A stretch of 64,000 bases of DNA from Aquibacillus saliphilus (GCF_020404745.1 NZ_JAIZAP010000002.1:1-64000); one strand, 5' to 3'; shown: positions 1-8,626, counted from the first letter of the stretch. Program-made: numbers and translations. The notes: generated from the sequence alone by a model not told the origin.

Positions 1-58
1 GATCATCAATTGGATGAAGGTATTCTTTAAAAACAGATTTTGTGTTATTATTGTCCAT
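1..58 (-). CDS. Truncated N-terminus of an unidentified protein, possibly an IS4-like transposase
   Basis: Nineteen codons run off the left edge of the window, starting at an ATG (complement 56-58) preceded by a good Shine-Dalgarno AAGGAG. The peptide begins MDNNNTKSVFKEYLHPIDD. The style (short polar start, then an FKEYLHPID stretch) reminds me of IS4-family transposases of Bacillaceae, but too little is visible to assign it. It is transcribed away from yqgQ. An inverted repeat at 67-118 lies in its leader and includes the Shine-Dalgarno region. Confidence 0.4.
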   Translation of the reverse strand, partial: MDNNNTKSVFKEYLHPIDD

Positions 59-66
59 GTGAACTC

Positions 67-127
67 CTTATAATTAGGATTTGGACAGGACTTAGTACCT
101 TCTGCCACTAATTATAAGGGTTTTTTT
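67..127 (+). terminator. Inverted repeat with T-run; terminator or leader hairpin
   Basis: CCTTATAATTAG (67-78) is perfectly complementary to CTAATTATAAGG (107-118), and eight or more T residues follow on the plus strand. Read on plus it looks like an intrinsic terminator. Read on minus it is the 5' leader of the truncated gene, and its 3' arm covers most of that gene's Shine-Dalgarno. Confidence 0.45.
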
Positions 128-227
128 TGATTTTATGAATACTATAATCTCCCATAATTTCCATTTAATTGAATTAAATGAACACTTGACATTGTCGTTA
201 TCTTTTAATGCAACACTAGTGAGGAAA

Positions 228-312
228 TTATAAAATGGATTGCTCTGTGGATAATGGATTACTAAGTTAACCTCGTCCAGATCCAGCGCCTACCTCCGAC
301 AAGCTTTTGTTC
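228..312. repeat. Degenerate dispersed repeat, copy A
   Basis: A TGTGGATAA core is followed about 30 nt later by a TCCAGATCCAGCGCCT block. The same two blocks with similar spacing recur near 10015 and 25640. The TCCAGCTCCAGCGCC type of block is common between genes in Bacillaceae. Nothing else is seen in the gene-free stretch 128-368. Confidence 0.45.
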
Positions 313-368
313 TGTTTTAATAAATTAATCATGTATTTGTCACAGAGATAAATTATTAATGTTAATCG

Positions 369-397
369 TTTATTTTCTGACGAACGATTGCTATAAT
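369..397 (+). promoter_or_regulatory. Candidate sigma-A promoter for yqgQ-glcK
   Basis: A perfect TATAAT (392-397) with an extended-10 TG one base upstream is preceded, after a 17-nt spacer, by a weak -35 element TTTATT (369-374). The start site would lie only about 10 nt before the yqgQ ATG, so the leader would be very short. Confidence 0.45.
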
Positions 398-412
398 GAT
401 ATTGGTGATAAA

Positions 413-610
413 ATGAAAACGATATTTGATGTTCAACAATTATTAAAAAGGTTTGGTTCATTTATTTATACAGGTAATCGACAAGCGGATCTTGAATTGA
501 TGGAAGATGAAATTAAGGAATTATATCAATTACAATTTATAGAGATAAAAGAATATCAAATGGCGATAGTACTTCTGAGACAAGAAACAAGGAAGTTACG
601 TGAATCATAG
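413..610 (+). CDS. yqgQ: YqgQ family protein
   Basis: This 65-residue protein begins MKTIFDVQQLLKRFG and contains an IYTGNRQADLELMEDEI segment typical of the YqgQ family (DUF910). The family is small and all-helical, with a suggested single-stranded nucleic-acid-binding fold and no firm cellular role. The frame stays open upstream to 359, but the ATG at 413 matches the family's N-terminus. Its Shine-Dalgarno (GGTGAT) is modest. It sits 14 nt before glcK, the same pairing as in B. subtilis, so the two are probably co-transcribed. Confidence 0.85.
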   Translation: MKTIFDVQQLLKRFGSFIYTGNRQADLELMEDEIKELYQLQFIEIKEYQMAIVLLRQETRKLRES

Positions 611-624
611 AGGAGCGGGTTGTA

Positions 625-1602
625 ATGGAAATGAATTATTTCATTGGTGTTGATATTGGTGGAACAACAATAAAAATTGCAATAGTAAATAATGATGGAC
701 AAATTAGCAGTAAATGGGAGATTCCAACAAACAAAGATAACGATGGTGTTTCCATTCCTGAAGATATTTGGGCATCTATACAATCAAAACTAGAAAATTC
801 ACATATTGATAAAAGTAGTATTAACGGAATTGGCGCAGGTGCTCCGGGTTTCATTGATTCAGAAACTGGTAATGTTGCGCTTGCAGTAAATATTGGCTGG
901 AAAGATTTTGAGTTAGGATCGAAATTGAAAGCATTATCTGGTCTACCTGTTTTTGTTGATAATGACGCAAACATAGCGGCTTTGGGAGAAAATTGGAAAG
1001 GTGCTGGGAACTTAGCGGAATATTTAATAGCTATCACTTTAGGAACAGGTGTCGGCGGTGGAATTATTACTAATGGTAAAGTGATTAGCGGTTTTAATGG
1101 AACAGCTGGGGAAATTGGTCATCTTACCGTTAAACCTGGTGGGGCTCCATGTAATTGTGGAAGAAATGGTTGTCTAGAAACAATTGCTTCAGCTACTGGA
1201 ATAGTACGTCAGGCCATAGACATCATAAATACAGACGTTAATTCACTTTTAAAAGACCACTACCAGGCTCATGGTGATATAACAGCGAAAGATGTTTTTG
1301 ATAAAGCAAAACTAGGGGACGCTTATGCAATTAAGATTGTTAATAATGTTACAGATGTCCTTGGACTTGCAATTGCCAATGCTGCTACACTAATTAATCC
1401 TTCAAAAATTGTCATTGGCGGTGGTGTTTCTAAAGCTGGTGATCAGTTGTTAAAACCTTTAAGGGAGTCATTTACTAATTATGCTCTGCCAAGAATTAGT
1501 GAGGAATGTGAATTTGTAAGTGCTCAATTAGGAAATGATGCAGGTGTTATTGGAGGAGCATTTTTAGTTAAGAAACAAGGCAGTTCTTTTCAAAAAAAAT
1601 AA
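625..1602 (+). CDS. glcK: Glucokinase, ROK family
   Basis: This cytoplasmic ATP-dependent glucose kinase makes glucose-6-phosphate from free intracellular glucose, for example from disaccharide hydrolysis. The 325 residues match the family length. The N-terminus shows the ROK phosphate-binding motif DIGGTTIKIAIV, the centre has GTGVGGG and GEIGH, and the structural zinc motif CNCGRNGCLE lies near residues 174-183. The ATG follows AGAGGAG at a good distance. It is the second gene of a yqgQ-glcK unit that ends at the hairpin near 1720. No regulator site is visible. Confidence 0.93.
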   Translation: MEMNYFIGVDIGGTTIKIAIVNNDGQISSKWEIPTNKDNDGVSIPEDIWASIQSKLENSHIDKSSINGIGAGAPGFIDSETGNVALAVNIGWKDFELGSKLKALSGLPVFVDNDANIAALGENWKGAGNLAEYLIAITLGTGVGGGIITNGKVISGFNGTAGEIGHLTVKPGGAPCNCGRNGCLETIASATGIVRQAIDIINTDVNSLLKDHYQAHGDITAKDVFDKAKLGDAYAIKIVNNVTDVLGLAIANAATLINPSKIVIGGGVSKAGDQLLKPLRESFTNYALPRISEECEFVSAQLGNDAGVIGGAFLVKKQGSSFQKK

Positions 1603-1717
1603 AAACATTGTTAAATCTACAAAAATCAATTATAATATATCAGCACCCGTATTTATCTATAAAGTATCTTATGCTGGTAAATATTGGAATGAAAATAGTT
1701 GTCGCTAGTAAAAAATG

Positions 1718-1745
1718 ATCCCTAATAATAGGGTTTATTTTTTTT
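1718..1745 (+). terminator. Intrinsic terminator after glcK
   Basis: A short hairpin, CCCTA-ATAA-TAGGG, is followed by a T-rich run (1734-1745). It is the only strong signal in the 312-nt gap before the next gene. A TATAAT at 1855-1860 may be the -10 of the downstream gene's promoter, but no good -35 accompanies it. Confidence 0.65.
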
Positions 1746-1914
1746 CATTCATCTACTAAAATAAAAAAATGTAAATAAAACAGTGCAAAAATGAAACTTT
1801 TCATTACGCTATATCGTCATAGTTGTAGTGGTTTATTTTTTGTGTGTGGTGGAATATAATAAATAATGTTAATTTAATGTAAATTTAGGTTATCGTGTTG
1901 AGGAGGAAGTAAGT

Positions 1915-3813
1915 ATGTTATTAAGGTCACTAAGTCGAATTCAACTACCATTATATATACTTGCTAGTATTTTATTTGGCATTAAAACGTACGTCGTTTA
2001 TCGATTTATGTTTAATATTTCAATTGAAAATGTAATGCAAGAACTTATTTTGTTTATAAACCCATTCGCTTCTGCATTTCTATTTTTTGCAATAAGTGTG
2101 TGGTTTAAAAATAGAAGGCAAATGAAATTTTTGCGGTACGGTACGTTGATTGGTACGTTAATTTTATATTTTAATCTTGTTTTTTATCGGAACTTTACTG
2201 ATTTCATAACAATTCCGGTTTTATTTCAAGGAAGTAATGCGGCTGATTTAGGATCGAGTGCTCTTGCTTTGATTCATCTATCAGACTTACTCTTATTCTT
2301 GGATGTTGCTATTATCTGGATATTGAGTAAACGATACGATGGTTCTGTATCGGTAAATTATAATAAAAGAAATAGAGCGATTGTTTTAAGTGCCTCAATT
2401 CTTTTTCTATTAGGAAACTATGTTTTAGCTGAGATTGAACGACCACAACTATTACAACGTACATTTGATAGAGAATATCTGGTAAAGAACATAGGGCTGT
2501 TTAATTATCATATTTATGATGTTGCTCTACACTCAAAGTCTAAAGCACAACGTGTTTTAGCTGATGGGAATGAAATGCCTGATATTCAGAGTTATGTTGA
2601 TGAGAATGCTACAAGTAAAGAGGAATCTGAGTTATTTGGTATAGCAAAAAATAAAAACGTGATTTTTATTTCACTAGAATCTGTTCAAAGTTTTGTTATA
2701 AATAACACTGTTAATGGCGAAGAAGTAACTCCTTTTATGAATGATTTGATTGAGGAAAGTTATTATTTTGAAAACTTTTACCATCAAACGGAGCAGGGTA
2801 AGACTTCCGACCATGAATTCTTAATTGATAATTCTATGTACCCACTACCAAGAGGGGCTGTATTTTTTACACATGGCCAAAATGAATTCAATGCAACACC
2901 AGAGATTCTAAAAGAACATGGCTATTATTCTTCGGTGTTCCATGCTAACAATAAGAGCTTCTGGAATCGTGATGTAATGTATGAAAATCTTGGTTATGAT
3001 CAGTTTTATGAAGAAAGTGCTTATGAAATTAATGAAGAAAATTCAATTGGTTGGGGTCTAAAGGATAAATCGTTCTTTGAACAATCCGTTAAGTATCTAC
3101 AATCTTTACCGGAGCCATACTATTCAAGATTTATCACTTTAACAAACCATTATCCGTTTGAATTAAGTGAAGAGGACGCTTCTATTGATCAATACAATTC
3201 TAACTCCAGAACACTAAATCAATACTTCCCGACTGTACGTTACACTGATGAGGCATTAGAGCAGTTCTTTGAACAATTAAAAGAGTCTGGAGAATACGAA
3301 AACTCGATATTTGTTATTTTGGGGGATCACTATGGAATAAGTGATTTCCATAATAAAGCAATGAGTATGTACTTGGATAAAGAAAAAATCACCGCATATG
3401 ATCATGTTCAATTACAACGAGTACCATTCTTTATTCACATACCAGGTCAAGAAGGCAGGGTGATATCTGATGTCGCAGGGCAAATAGATGTGAAGCCTAC
3501 TTTACTTCGTTTACTTGGTATCGAGAATGAGGATGACATAACGTTTGGTACTGATTTATTTGCTGCTAATAATAAAGACTTTATTGCACTGCGAGACGGT
3601 AGTTTTATAAGTGAAGACTATGTTTATTCGAAGGATCAATGTTTTGACCGTGAGTCAGGGGAATTAATTTATGCGAAGACTACTGGTGTTGAAGATGATG
3701 CAGAGAATGCATGTCAACCGATAAAGGAAAAAGTTGATAAAGAACTATCTTACTCAGATCAAATCATATATGGTGATCTGTTTAGATTTTATAAATTCAA
3801 TGCGAATGACTAA
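1915..3813 (+). CDS. yqgS: Lipoteichoic acid synthase-type membrane enzyme (YqgS/LtaS family)
   Basis: A polytopic membrane protein of 632 residues. About five hydrophobic segments in the first 180 residues are followed by an extracellular alkaline-phosphatase-superfamily sulfatase domain. Such enzymes transfer glycerolphosphate from phosphatidylglycerol to growing lipoteichoic acid. The predicted catalytic threonine is T297 in GKTSDHEF, and a metal-binding GDHYG motif lies further on. The start follows GAGGAGGAAG. Position after glcK matches B. subtilis yqgS; the paralogues LtaS, YfnI and YvgJ share the fold, so the exact member is inferred from position. Confidence 0.88.
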   Translation: MLLRSLSRIQLPLYILASILFGIKTYVVYRFMFNISIENVMQELILFINPFASAFLFFAISVWFKNRRQMKFLRYGTLIGTLILYFNLVFYRNFTDFITIPVLFQGSNAADLGSSALALIHLSDLLLFLDVAIIWILSKRYDGSVSVNYNKRNRAIVLSASILFLLGNYVLAEIERPQLLQRTFDREYLVKNIGLFNYHIYDVALHSKSKAQRVLADGNEMPDIQSYVDENATSKEESELFGIAKNKNVIFISLESVQSFVINNTVNGEEVTPFMNDLIEESYYFENFYHQTEQGKTSDHEFLIDNSMYPLPRGAVFFTHGQNEFNATPEILKEHGYYSSVFHANNKSFWNRDVMYENLGYDQFYEESAYEINEENSIGWGLKDKSFFEQSVKYLQSLPEPYYSRFITLTNHYPFELSEEDASIDQYNSNSRTLNQYFPTVRYTDEALEQFFEQLKESGEYENSIFVILGDHYGISDFHNKAMSMYLDKEKITAYDHVQLQRVPFFIHIPGQEGRVISDVAGQIDVKPTLLRLLGIENEDDITFGTDLFAANNKDFIALRDGSFISEDYVYSKDQCFDRESGELIYAKTTGVEDDAENACQPIKEKVDKELSYSDQIIYGDLFRFYKFNAND

Positions 3814-3836
3814 CAAATAGCTTCAACAGAAATAGA

Positions 3837-3877
3837 AAAACGAGTATGAAACCAATTGGTTTCATACTCGTTTTTTA
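3837..3877 (+). terminator. Strong intrinsic terminator after the LTA synthase gene
   Basis: A perfect palindrome of about 15 bp per arm, centred on AATTGG (3841-3870), is followed by TTTTTT. It is A-rich on its other side, so it may act in both directions. Confidence 0.85.
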
Positions 3878-3990
3878 CTAGTTAGAAGTAATAAAGTTGG
3901 GTTCTATAATAAATATGGCGTCCTTTATTAACACGGAAAAAGGATAAGAAAAACCATTATAACTTGTGGTTTTATTACTATTCAATCTAA

Positions 3991-4027
3991 ATAAAAGATC
4001 CTTTACTTATGATAGTAAAAGATCTTA
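3991..4027 (-). terminator. Terminator of the DUF2759 gene
   Basis: On the minus strand AAGATCTTTTACT pairs with AGTAAAGGATCTT around a short loop and is followed by TTATTT, just downstream of the small gene ending at 4044. Confidence 0.6.
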
Positions 4028-4043
4028 GGATTTTAGGTTATTA

Positions 4044-4205
4044 TTAGAACAATGGAGAAAAAATTGTCATGACTGAAAACCAACCAAATACTAGTGTAGA
4101 AGCACCGGCAAAAGCGACAGCAAAGAAGTTTTTAGTTTTTAACTCTCTTAAAACTGCAACTGCACATAATATTGCTATAACTAAAAAGATTATTGCCAAT
4201 TCCAT
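4044..4205 (-). CDS. yqgW: Small membrane protein, DUF2759 family (YqgW-like)
   Basis: A 53-residue protein with two hydrophobic segments around a short basic stretch (RELKTKN) and a conserved FGWFSVMTIF end, which I recognise as the DUF2759 family. Its function is unknown. The longer frame up to 4295 is rejected because a strong AAGGAGGTCTGAG sits directly before the ATG at 4205. The gene opposes its neighbours, as yqgW does beside yqgX in B. subtilis. Confidence 0.8.
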   Translation of the reverse strand: MELAIIFLVIAILCAVAVLRELKTKNFFAVAFAGASTLVFGWFSVMTIFSPLF

Positions 4206-4372
4206 TATTCTCAGACCTCCTTGTGAGTCTCCCGAACCCAAAAATTGATATAGGGACTTATATTTATTATTATGTAGTAGATATGATCTCCTCATACATT
4301 CTAAAACAAAATTTTAAATTTGTCGAGTATATCAAAAGATAAAATTCTATTTAAAAAAGAAGGAGAAGTTTT

Positions 4373-4993
4373 ATGAATATAACGAAAATGTCTTTAGGTC
4401 CTTTAGGGACTAATTGTTACTTAGTATCCAATGAAACTGACGCTATCATATTTGATCCCGGAGGCGATAGTTATAAGATAATAAACTACCTGGAGAAAGT
4501 TAAATTGAACCCAAAAGCAATTTTATTAACTCATGGTCATTTTGATCATATTGGTGCCGTTGACCACGTACGCGAATATTTTAATATTCCAGTCTATATT
4601 CATAAGCGGGAAGCAGAGTGGTTAGAAGATCCGAACCTAAATGGATCAGCTCTTTTTCCTGTTGGTCAAATTACCGCGAAAAGTCCTGATTATTTATTAG
4701 ATGTTGGCAACATGACGATAGGGGACATGCAGTTTGAAATTAGGCATACACCAGGACACTCCCCAGGTGGTGTTGTCTTTATTTTTCATGGAGATGGTCA
4801 TATTATTGGTGGGGATAGTTTATTTCAATCAGGGATAGGGAGGACTGATTTGCCAGGAGGTAATCATCAACAGTTACTTAATAGTATCAGAAAACAACTA
4901 TTTACTTTAAAGGATTCTTTTGTTGTTCATCCTGGCCATGGGGAGGATACTACAATTAAAGAAGAACAGGAGCATAATCCTTTTTTAACCTAG
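4373..4993 (+). CDS. yqgX: MBL-fold metallo-hydrolase (YqgX, glyoxalase II-like)
   Basis: A 206-residue metallo-beta-lactamase-fold hydrolase. The metal-binding motif THGHFDHIG lies near residues 54-62, a second metal histidine is in HTPGHSPGG, and a third is in VVHPGHGEDT near the C-terminus. The family cleaves thioesters in glyoxalase II-like reactions; B. subtilis YqgX is linked to S-lactoyl-bacillithiol hydrolysis, so that is the likely substrate by homology only. The start follows AAGGAGAAG. It appears to be a single-gene unit. Confidence 0.88.
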   Translation: MNITKMSLGPLGTNCYLVSNETDAIIFDPGGDSYKIINYLEKVKLNPKAILLTHGHFDHIGAVDHVREYFNIPVYIHKREAEWLEDPNLNGSALFPVGQITAKSPDYLLDVGNMTIGDMQFEIRHTPGHSPGGVVFIFHGDGHIIGGDSLFQSGIGRTDLPGGNHQQLLNSIRKQLFTLKDSFVVHPGHGEDTTIKEEQEHNPFLT

Positions 4994-5034
4994 TAAAAAA
5001 TAATCTCTCCCTTTCATAAGGAAGAGATTATTGA
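4993..5034 (-). terminator. Inverted repeat between yqgX and the DUF2626 gene
   Basis: AATAATCTCT (4999-5008) pairs with AGAGATTATT (5023-5032). A T-run follows only on the minus strand (the A-run at 4995-5000 on plus). It could be a backup terminator for the minus-strand gene or the 3' processing hairpin of yqgX mRNA. Confidence 0.45.
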
Positions 5035-5139
5035 GGGGGATGTGCTCTCTTTGTTGGATGGGATAAAGTTAAGTTACTATATTTATATTATATATTAATT
5101 CAATTATTGTCAATAGTCAGAATATTATAAGTGAATAAT

Positions 5140-5180
5140 AAAAAGGCTCCAATCACCTAAAAATGATTAGAGCCTTTTTA
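5140..5180. terminator. Bidirectional terminator after the DUF2626 gene
   Basis: AAAAAGGCTC pairs with GAGCCTTTTT with an inner AATCA/TGATT stem, giving a T-run on both strands. It directly follows the stop of the minus-strand gene at 5181. Confidence 0.75.
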
Positions 5181-5423
5181 TTAATGTCCAAATCCGGGAA
5201 CTAGTATGAAGTTTGAATAGTAAGTAAATCCAATAAAAAATATAGTGCAATATGCACCAAATAAGTACATATACATTCTTTCAGACAAATTCAAGAATCC
5301 AACTCCTAGAAAGAAAACGGTTTGAGCTAAAAATAGGAAAGCCATGCTTTGCATTTCACCGACAAAAAACATGACAGCGAATATTCCTGTCCAAAAAGAA
5401 AGCATTCGAAACGTTCTGTCCAT
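5181..5423 (-). CDS. yqgY: Small membrane protein, DUF2626 family (YqgY-like)
   Basis: An 80-residue protein starting MDRTFRMLSFWTGIFAVMF with three hydrophobic segments, an LSERMYMYLFGAY motif and a GFTYYSNF motif. These match the DUF2626 family, membrane proteins of unknown role found across Bacillaceae. The start at 5423 follows GGAGGGGGA; the longer frame to 5456 overlaps this site. It stands alone between two terminators. Confidence 0.82.
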   Translation of the reverse strand: MDRTFRMLSFWTGIFAVMFFVGEMQSMAFLFLAQTVFFLGVGFLNLSERMYMYLFGAYCTIFFIGFTYYSNFILVPGFGH

Positions 5424-5552
5424 ACTTCCCCCTCCTTTACAAAAGGTATGTATCATGGTTATTATATACGAGGAAAAAGAGAATGTAAATTAATCTTCAC
5501 ACAAAAACTTGATTATTTAAAATTAAAACAAATTTAATAGTTATCGGATTTA

Positions 5553-5624
5553 CTGGGCTAGCTGGATTCGAACCAACGAATGACGGAATCAAAATCCGCT
5601 GCCTTACCACTTGGCTATAGCCCA
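5553..5624 (-). tRNA. trnQ: tRNA-Gln (anticodon TTG)
   Basis: The complement reads as a full 72-nt cloverleaf. The acceptor stem is TGGGCTA/TAGCCCA with discriminator G, the anticodon loop is TTTTGAT giving UUG for glutamine, and the T-arm carries GGTTCGAATCC. No CCA is encoded. It lies just downstream of the comG operon on the same strand. Confidence 0.95.
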
Positions 5625-5689
5625 TTAATTTCTTCATCTACTATCGTTTGCGATTTGCTCGGGCAATATTCATTTTAGTTAACATTTTT

Positions 5690-6073
5690 TTATTCAAGGT
5701 GAATGCTAGAAAATGTGACGTACTTACTTTGTTTGGTTGTAGAGATATCATATTTTGCATAAATATTTTTCTCTGTGTAAGATAATACCGTAATGTCAAC
5801 TGAGCCGTGCGGAAAGAAAAATGTGTATTGATTTGAGGTATTTAAATTCTCGGGTAAAAGCTCTTGCTTAAATTGCGATTTCCCCATTTGAAATAACGTA
5901 TCTATTTTTAATTGCTCTTCGTTGAAATTTGTCATTTCAATGTTGTTGCGATATAAGTTTATACTCCCAGTTATTGTTACTAACACTAGAACAACAATAA
6001 AAGCTACATAAGGAAATATGAATCCATCCCTATTAGCGAAGAACTCATTAATAAAAGCTAAACGTTTTCTCAT
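5690..6073 (-). CDS. comGG: Competence pseudopilus minor subunit ComGG
   Basis: The last gene of the comG operon, 127 residues. It has a basic N-terminus, one hydrophobic helix (about residues 19-38, FIFPYVAFIVVLVLV) and a polar C-terminal domain, as expected for the poorly conserved minor pseudopilin ComGG of the DNA-uptake machine. Start 6073 follows AAGGAGTACATT; the longer frame to 6103 lacks a site. It overlaps the end of comGF by 26 nt, which suggests translational coupling. Identity rests mainly on operon position. Confidence 0.82.
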   Translation of the reverse strand: MRKRLAFINEFFANRDGFIFPYVAFIVVLVLVTITGSINLYRNNIEMTNFNEEQLKIDTLFQMGKSQFKQELLPENLNTSNQYTFFFPHGSVDITVLSYTEKNIYAKYDISTTKQSKYVTFSSIHLE

Positions 6074-6461
6074 AATGTACTCCTTCAATTGTTGTGATTG
6101 CAATTTTAATTCCAGTTGTTAAGGGGATAATCAAAAACTCGCTTACGTTGCGTAGTAAGATCTCATGTCCTAAGTTGCCCACTCTTCTCCGAACCAAAGA
6201 CTGATATTTATCTATCGTTACTGTTTCTCCATTTTCTTGCTGTAGGGTTATTACAGAATCCTCAACTGAATATGATATAGCGATATGAAACTCTTCATTT
6301 ATGAAATGGAAAAATTGATTCACTGATAAATCCTCGTAATAAGATTCATGTTGGATTGTGTTTATGATGTAAGGAAGGATTGGTAAAGTAATGAAAATTA
6401 TCGAAGTTGCTAATAATAAAGAAATGAGTGTAAACCCTTTTTCATTCTTGTGGAAATCCAT
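6048..6461 (-). CDS. comGF: Competence pseudopilus minor subunit ComGF
   Basis: A 137-residue protein with a prepilin-type start (KNEKGFTLISLLLATS), a hydrophobic helix and a C-terminal domain containing YQSLVRRRVGNLGHEIL, characteristic of ComGF. It supports assembly of the competence pseudopilus. The start is uncertain: 6461 gives a short leader typical of prepilins but lacks a Shine-Dalgarno, while an ATG at 6494 has a weak one (TGGAAC). It overlaps comGE. Confidence 0.83.
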   Translation of the reverse strand: MDFHKNEKGFTLISLLLATSIIFITLPILPYIINTIQHESYYEDLSVNQFFHFINEEFHIAISYSVEDSVITLQQENGETVTIDKYQSLVRRRVGNLGHEILLRNVSEFLIIPLTTGIKIAITTIEGVHYEKTFSFY

Positions 6462-6783
6462 ATAAACAAAAATTTTCGAGTATGTCTTTTTCATTGTTCC
6501 ATTCAGCACATCCTTTAACTAAATTATCTTCTTTTGTAAAGGTGAATGTCACCTGCCTCTTATTTACTTTCATTTCATGATTTACCGGCAACTTGAATGT
6601 TTTCCATATATAAAGTTGTAATTCATCGTGTAAAGTAGATTGAATAGATCGACGTTGACTTAATATGTGTTCCTCTAGTTTTATTTGATTTAAAATAGGA
6701 ATAAATGTAAATGTAATTGTTAAAACAATACTTAGTGAGGCTAGTGCCTCAATCAGGAAATAGCCTCTAGAATTATTTTTCAA
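6442..6783 (-). CDS. comGE: Competence pseudopilus minor subunit ComGE
   Basis: A 113-residue protein with a prepilin-like N-terminus (RGYFLIEALASLSIVL) in which tyrosine-phenylalanine replaces the usual phenylalanine-threonine after the glycine. One hydrophobic helix and a small C-terminal domain follow. It is assigned to ComGE by order in the operon and length. Its start overlaps the end of comGD by 11 nt. Confidence 0.82.
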   Translation of the reverse strand: MKNNSRGYFLIEALASLSIVLTITFTFIPILNQIKLEEHILSQRRSIQSTLHDELQLYIWKTFKLPVNHEMKVNKRQVTFTFTKEDNLVKGCAEWNNEKDILENFCLYGFPQE

Positions 6784-7210
6784 TTATATAGCCCCTTCCT
6801 TTACCGAAAGGGAGGAACACCTGATAATGAGATTCTCCCGTCTTGATGGAGAACATGCCTGGATTTTTAATCGTGCCATTGAAAGTAAAGGAGATTGGCA
6901 TAGTAAGTGTCATGAGTTGGACATTCCAGTTGGATGGTATATTACGTTTTGTTATTATTTTTCCAGTGCCTCCTTTTCGAATGATATAGTTATGTTGATC
7001 TGGATGAATCGTCATATTAAATGTTTCTCTTTTAATCAAAGTGATGTATTGCATGTACAACACATCACTTTGAAAAAGTTGTAAAAATTGATCTTCTTGA
7101 TAATGCTTTATGACATGTGTCTGGAAAAGAGAGCCAATTGATAAAAGTACAATGGAAGCACTAAGTACGATTAAAACTTCTATTAATGTAAATCCATTAG
7201 TATTTTTCAT
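6773..7210 (-). CDS. comGD: Competence pseudopilus minor subunit ComGD
   Basis: A 145-residue type IV prepilin-like protein. The peptidase site is NGFTLIEVLIVLSAS right at the N-terminus, with glutamate at +5, followed by a globular domain. ComGD is a minor pseudopilin needed for transformation. It follows comGC by four bases and overlaps comGE, so the minor pilins are probably translated together. Confidence 0.88.
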   Translation of the reverse strand: MKNTNGFTLIEVLIVLSASIVLLSIGSLFQTHVIKHYQEDQFLQLFQSDVLYMQYITLIKRETFNMTIHPDQHNYIIRKGGTGKIITKRNIPSNWNVQLMTLTMPISFTFNGTIKNPGMFSIKTGESHYQVFLPFGKGRGYIIEK

Positions 7211-7214
7211 TTGC

Positions 7215-7526
7215 TCACTTGATTACTTCTACAACTTCGACTGTATTATTTTCTGTTAACTGTACTTTTTGGGTGCCATTTGCACAAGTATCCATTTTTA
7301 GATATTTTGAAGTTATTAATGTTTGAATATCCTCTGCTTTTTTTCCCGTATCAATTTCATAGGCTTGGAGCTGGCTTTCGGTCATTTGAGCCAAGGCTTT
7401 GCAACCATTATCTTGCACTTGAGTGTTTTTTTCTGCGAGGTTGGGTATTAATAATATGAGCAACGTACTAATAATTGTTAAAACAATTAACATTTCTATT
7501 AATGTGAATCCTTTTTGATTTGTCAT
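7215..7526 (-). CDS. comGC: Major competence pseudopilin ComGC
   Basis: The main structural pilin of the DNA-uptake pseudopilus, 103 residues. It is processed by prepilin peptidase ComC at QKG|FTLIEMLIVL, after which a hydrophobic helix anchors the subunit. Two cysteines (NGCKAL and MDTCANG) fit the intramolecular disulfide known in B. subtilis ComGC. GAGGAA precedes the ATG. It lies between comGB and comGD in a seven-gene minus-strand operon. Confidence 0.93.
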   Translation of the reverse strand: MTNQKGFTLIEMLIVLTIISTLLILLIPNLAEKNTQVQDNGCKALAQMTESQLQAYEIDTGKKAEDIQTLITSKYLKMDTCANGTQKVQLTENNTVEVVEVIK

Positions 7527-7561
7527 TTAGATTCCTCAATTCTTATAGGTTGTGTTAATTC

Positions 7562-8626
7562 TTATATCGACTGTATTAATTGGAACATTGGGAGCATTAA
7601 AGACAAGTAAATAAAAATTATTAAACCTGCCATTAATATAAAGAAAATAGGCTGAATTAGCGATAATAGTTTTTTAGCCTTTTCCTGGATTTGATCAATA
7701 AGAAATTCTGAATAAATTTGTAAATCTTTTTCTAGTGTATGGTTGTTGATGTTTTCCTGGAAAATGGTTGATAACTCTTCCTCAAATAATAAAAAAGACG
7801 GTAGTATCTCAGAGAGTTCAAAGCCTTTCTCAATTTCTTGGATCATTTGGTCAGAGTAGTATGCTATTATAAACTCTTTTGGTTGCTTTTTGAGCGTTTG
7901 TAAAGCCTCTCTAAGGGAAGATCCAGCCTTAAGTAGGGAACTTAGATGCAATGAAAAGAGAAATGTTGTATTTAATCTAATAAAGCTTCTAACAATTGGT
8001 ATTGCGTTATAAATTTGTATTTTAAGTTTAGTTTTAAATTTAGTTTTAAAAAGTTGCCAAGACAAGGTTATGGCTGTGATGAGTACAATGAGAATTAACA
8101 ATGCATTGAAAAGAACATTAATAACAATAACTGATGTATTTGTTATAGCTGAAGCATTGCTCATTGAGGAGAATAACTGAAGAAACGATGGATAAACGGA
8201 TGTCTTTACAAAGTATAGCAATACTAAAATTAACAGAAGTAGTATAAATGGATATCTTGATGTCTGTTGGAATTTTTTAATGTTTTCCATTTGTTGTTTT
8301 AGCATGACGCAACAATGATTTAAAGTTCCGTTTAAATCACTATTTGAATTCGAAAAATACATAAATGATACTACTTTTTCATTGAAGTTGGCACCTTCTA
8401 ATGCTTGATCAATAGAAGCGCCTTCTTGTAACTTATCACGTATTCGCTCAGTATAAATAGCCCATCTACTATCCCAGTTTAATATATCTAAGGCATGAAG
8501 AAGTGTGTAGCCATTTTGTATCAATTGACTAAGGCGGTATAAAAAGTTGTATTGGTCTTTTAATGATAACTTTTTGTTATTTACCAACCATGTTAAAAAC
8601 TTCCTTTGTAGAGAAACCATAGGCAA
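7562..8626 (-). CDS. comGB: Competence pseudopilus polytopic membrane protein ComGB
   Basis: A type II secretion/type IV pilus GspF-family platform protein of 354 residues. It has two repeated cytoplasmic domains and about three membrane segments (near residues 125-145, 170-190 and 325-350). A TTG at 8626 is taken as start because AAGGAGG lies seven bases upstream; an ATG two codons later is the alternative. The gene overlaps the end of comGA by 50 nt. Confidence 0.9.
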   Translation of the reverse strand: MPMVSLQRKFLTWLVNNKKLSLKDQYNFLYRLSQLIQNGYTLLHALDILNWDSRWAIYTERIRDKLQEGASIDQALEGANFNEKVVSFMYFSNSNSDLNGTLNHCCVMLKQQMENIKKFQQTSRYPFILLLLILVLLYFVKTSVYPSFLQLFSSMSNASAITNTSVIVINVLFNALLILIVLITAITLSWQLFKTKFKTKLKIQIYNAIPIVRSFIRLNTTFLFSLHLSSLLKAGSSLREALQTLKKQPKEFIIAYYSDQMIQEIEKGFELSEILPSFLLFEEELSTIFQENINNHTLEKDLQIYSEFLIDQIQEKAKKLLSLIQPIFFILMAGLIIFIYLSLMLPMFQLIQSI

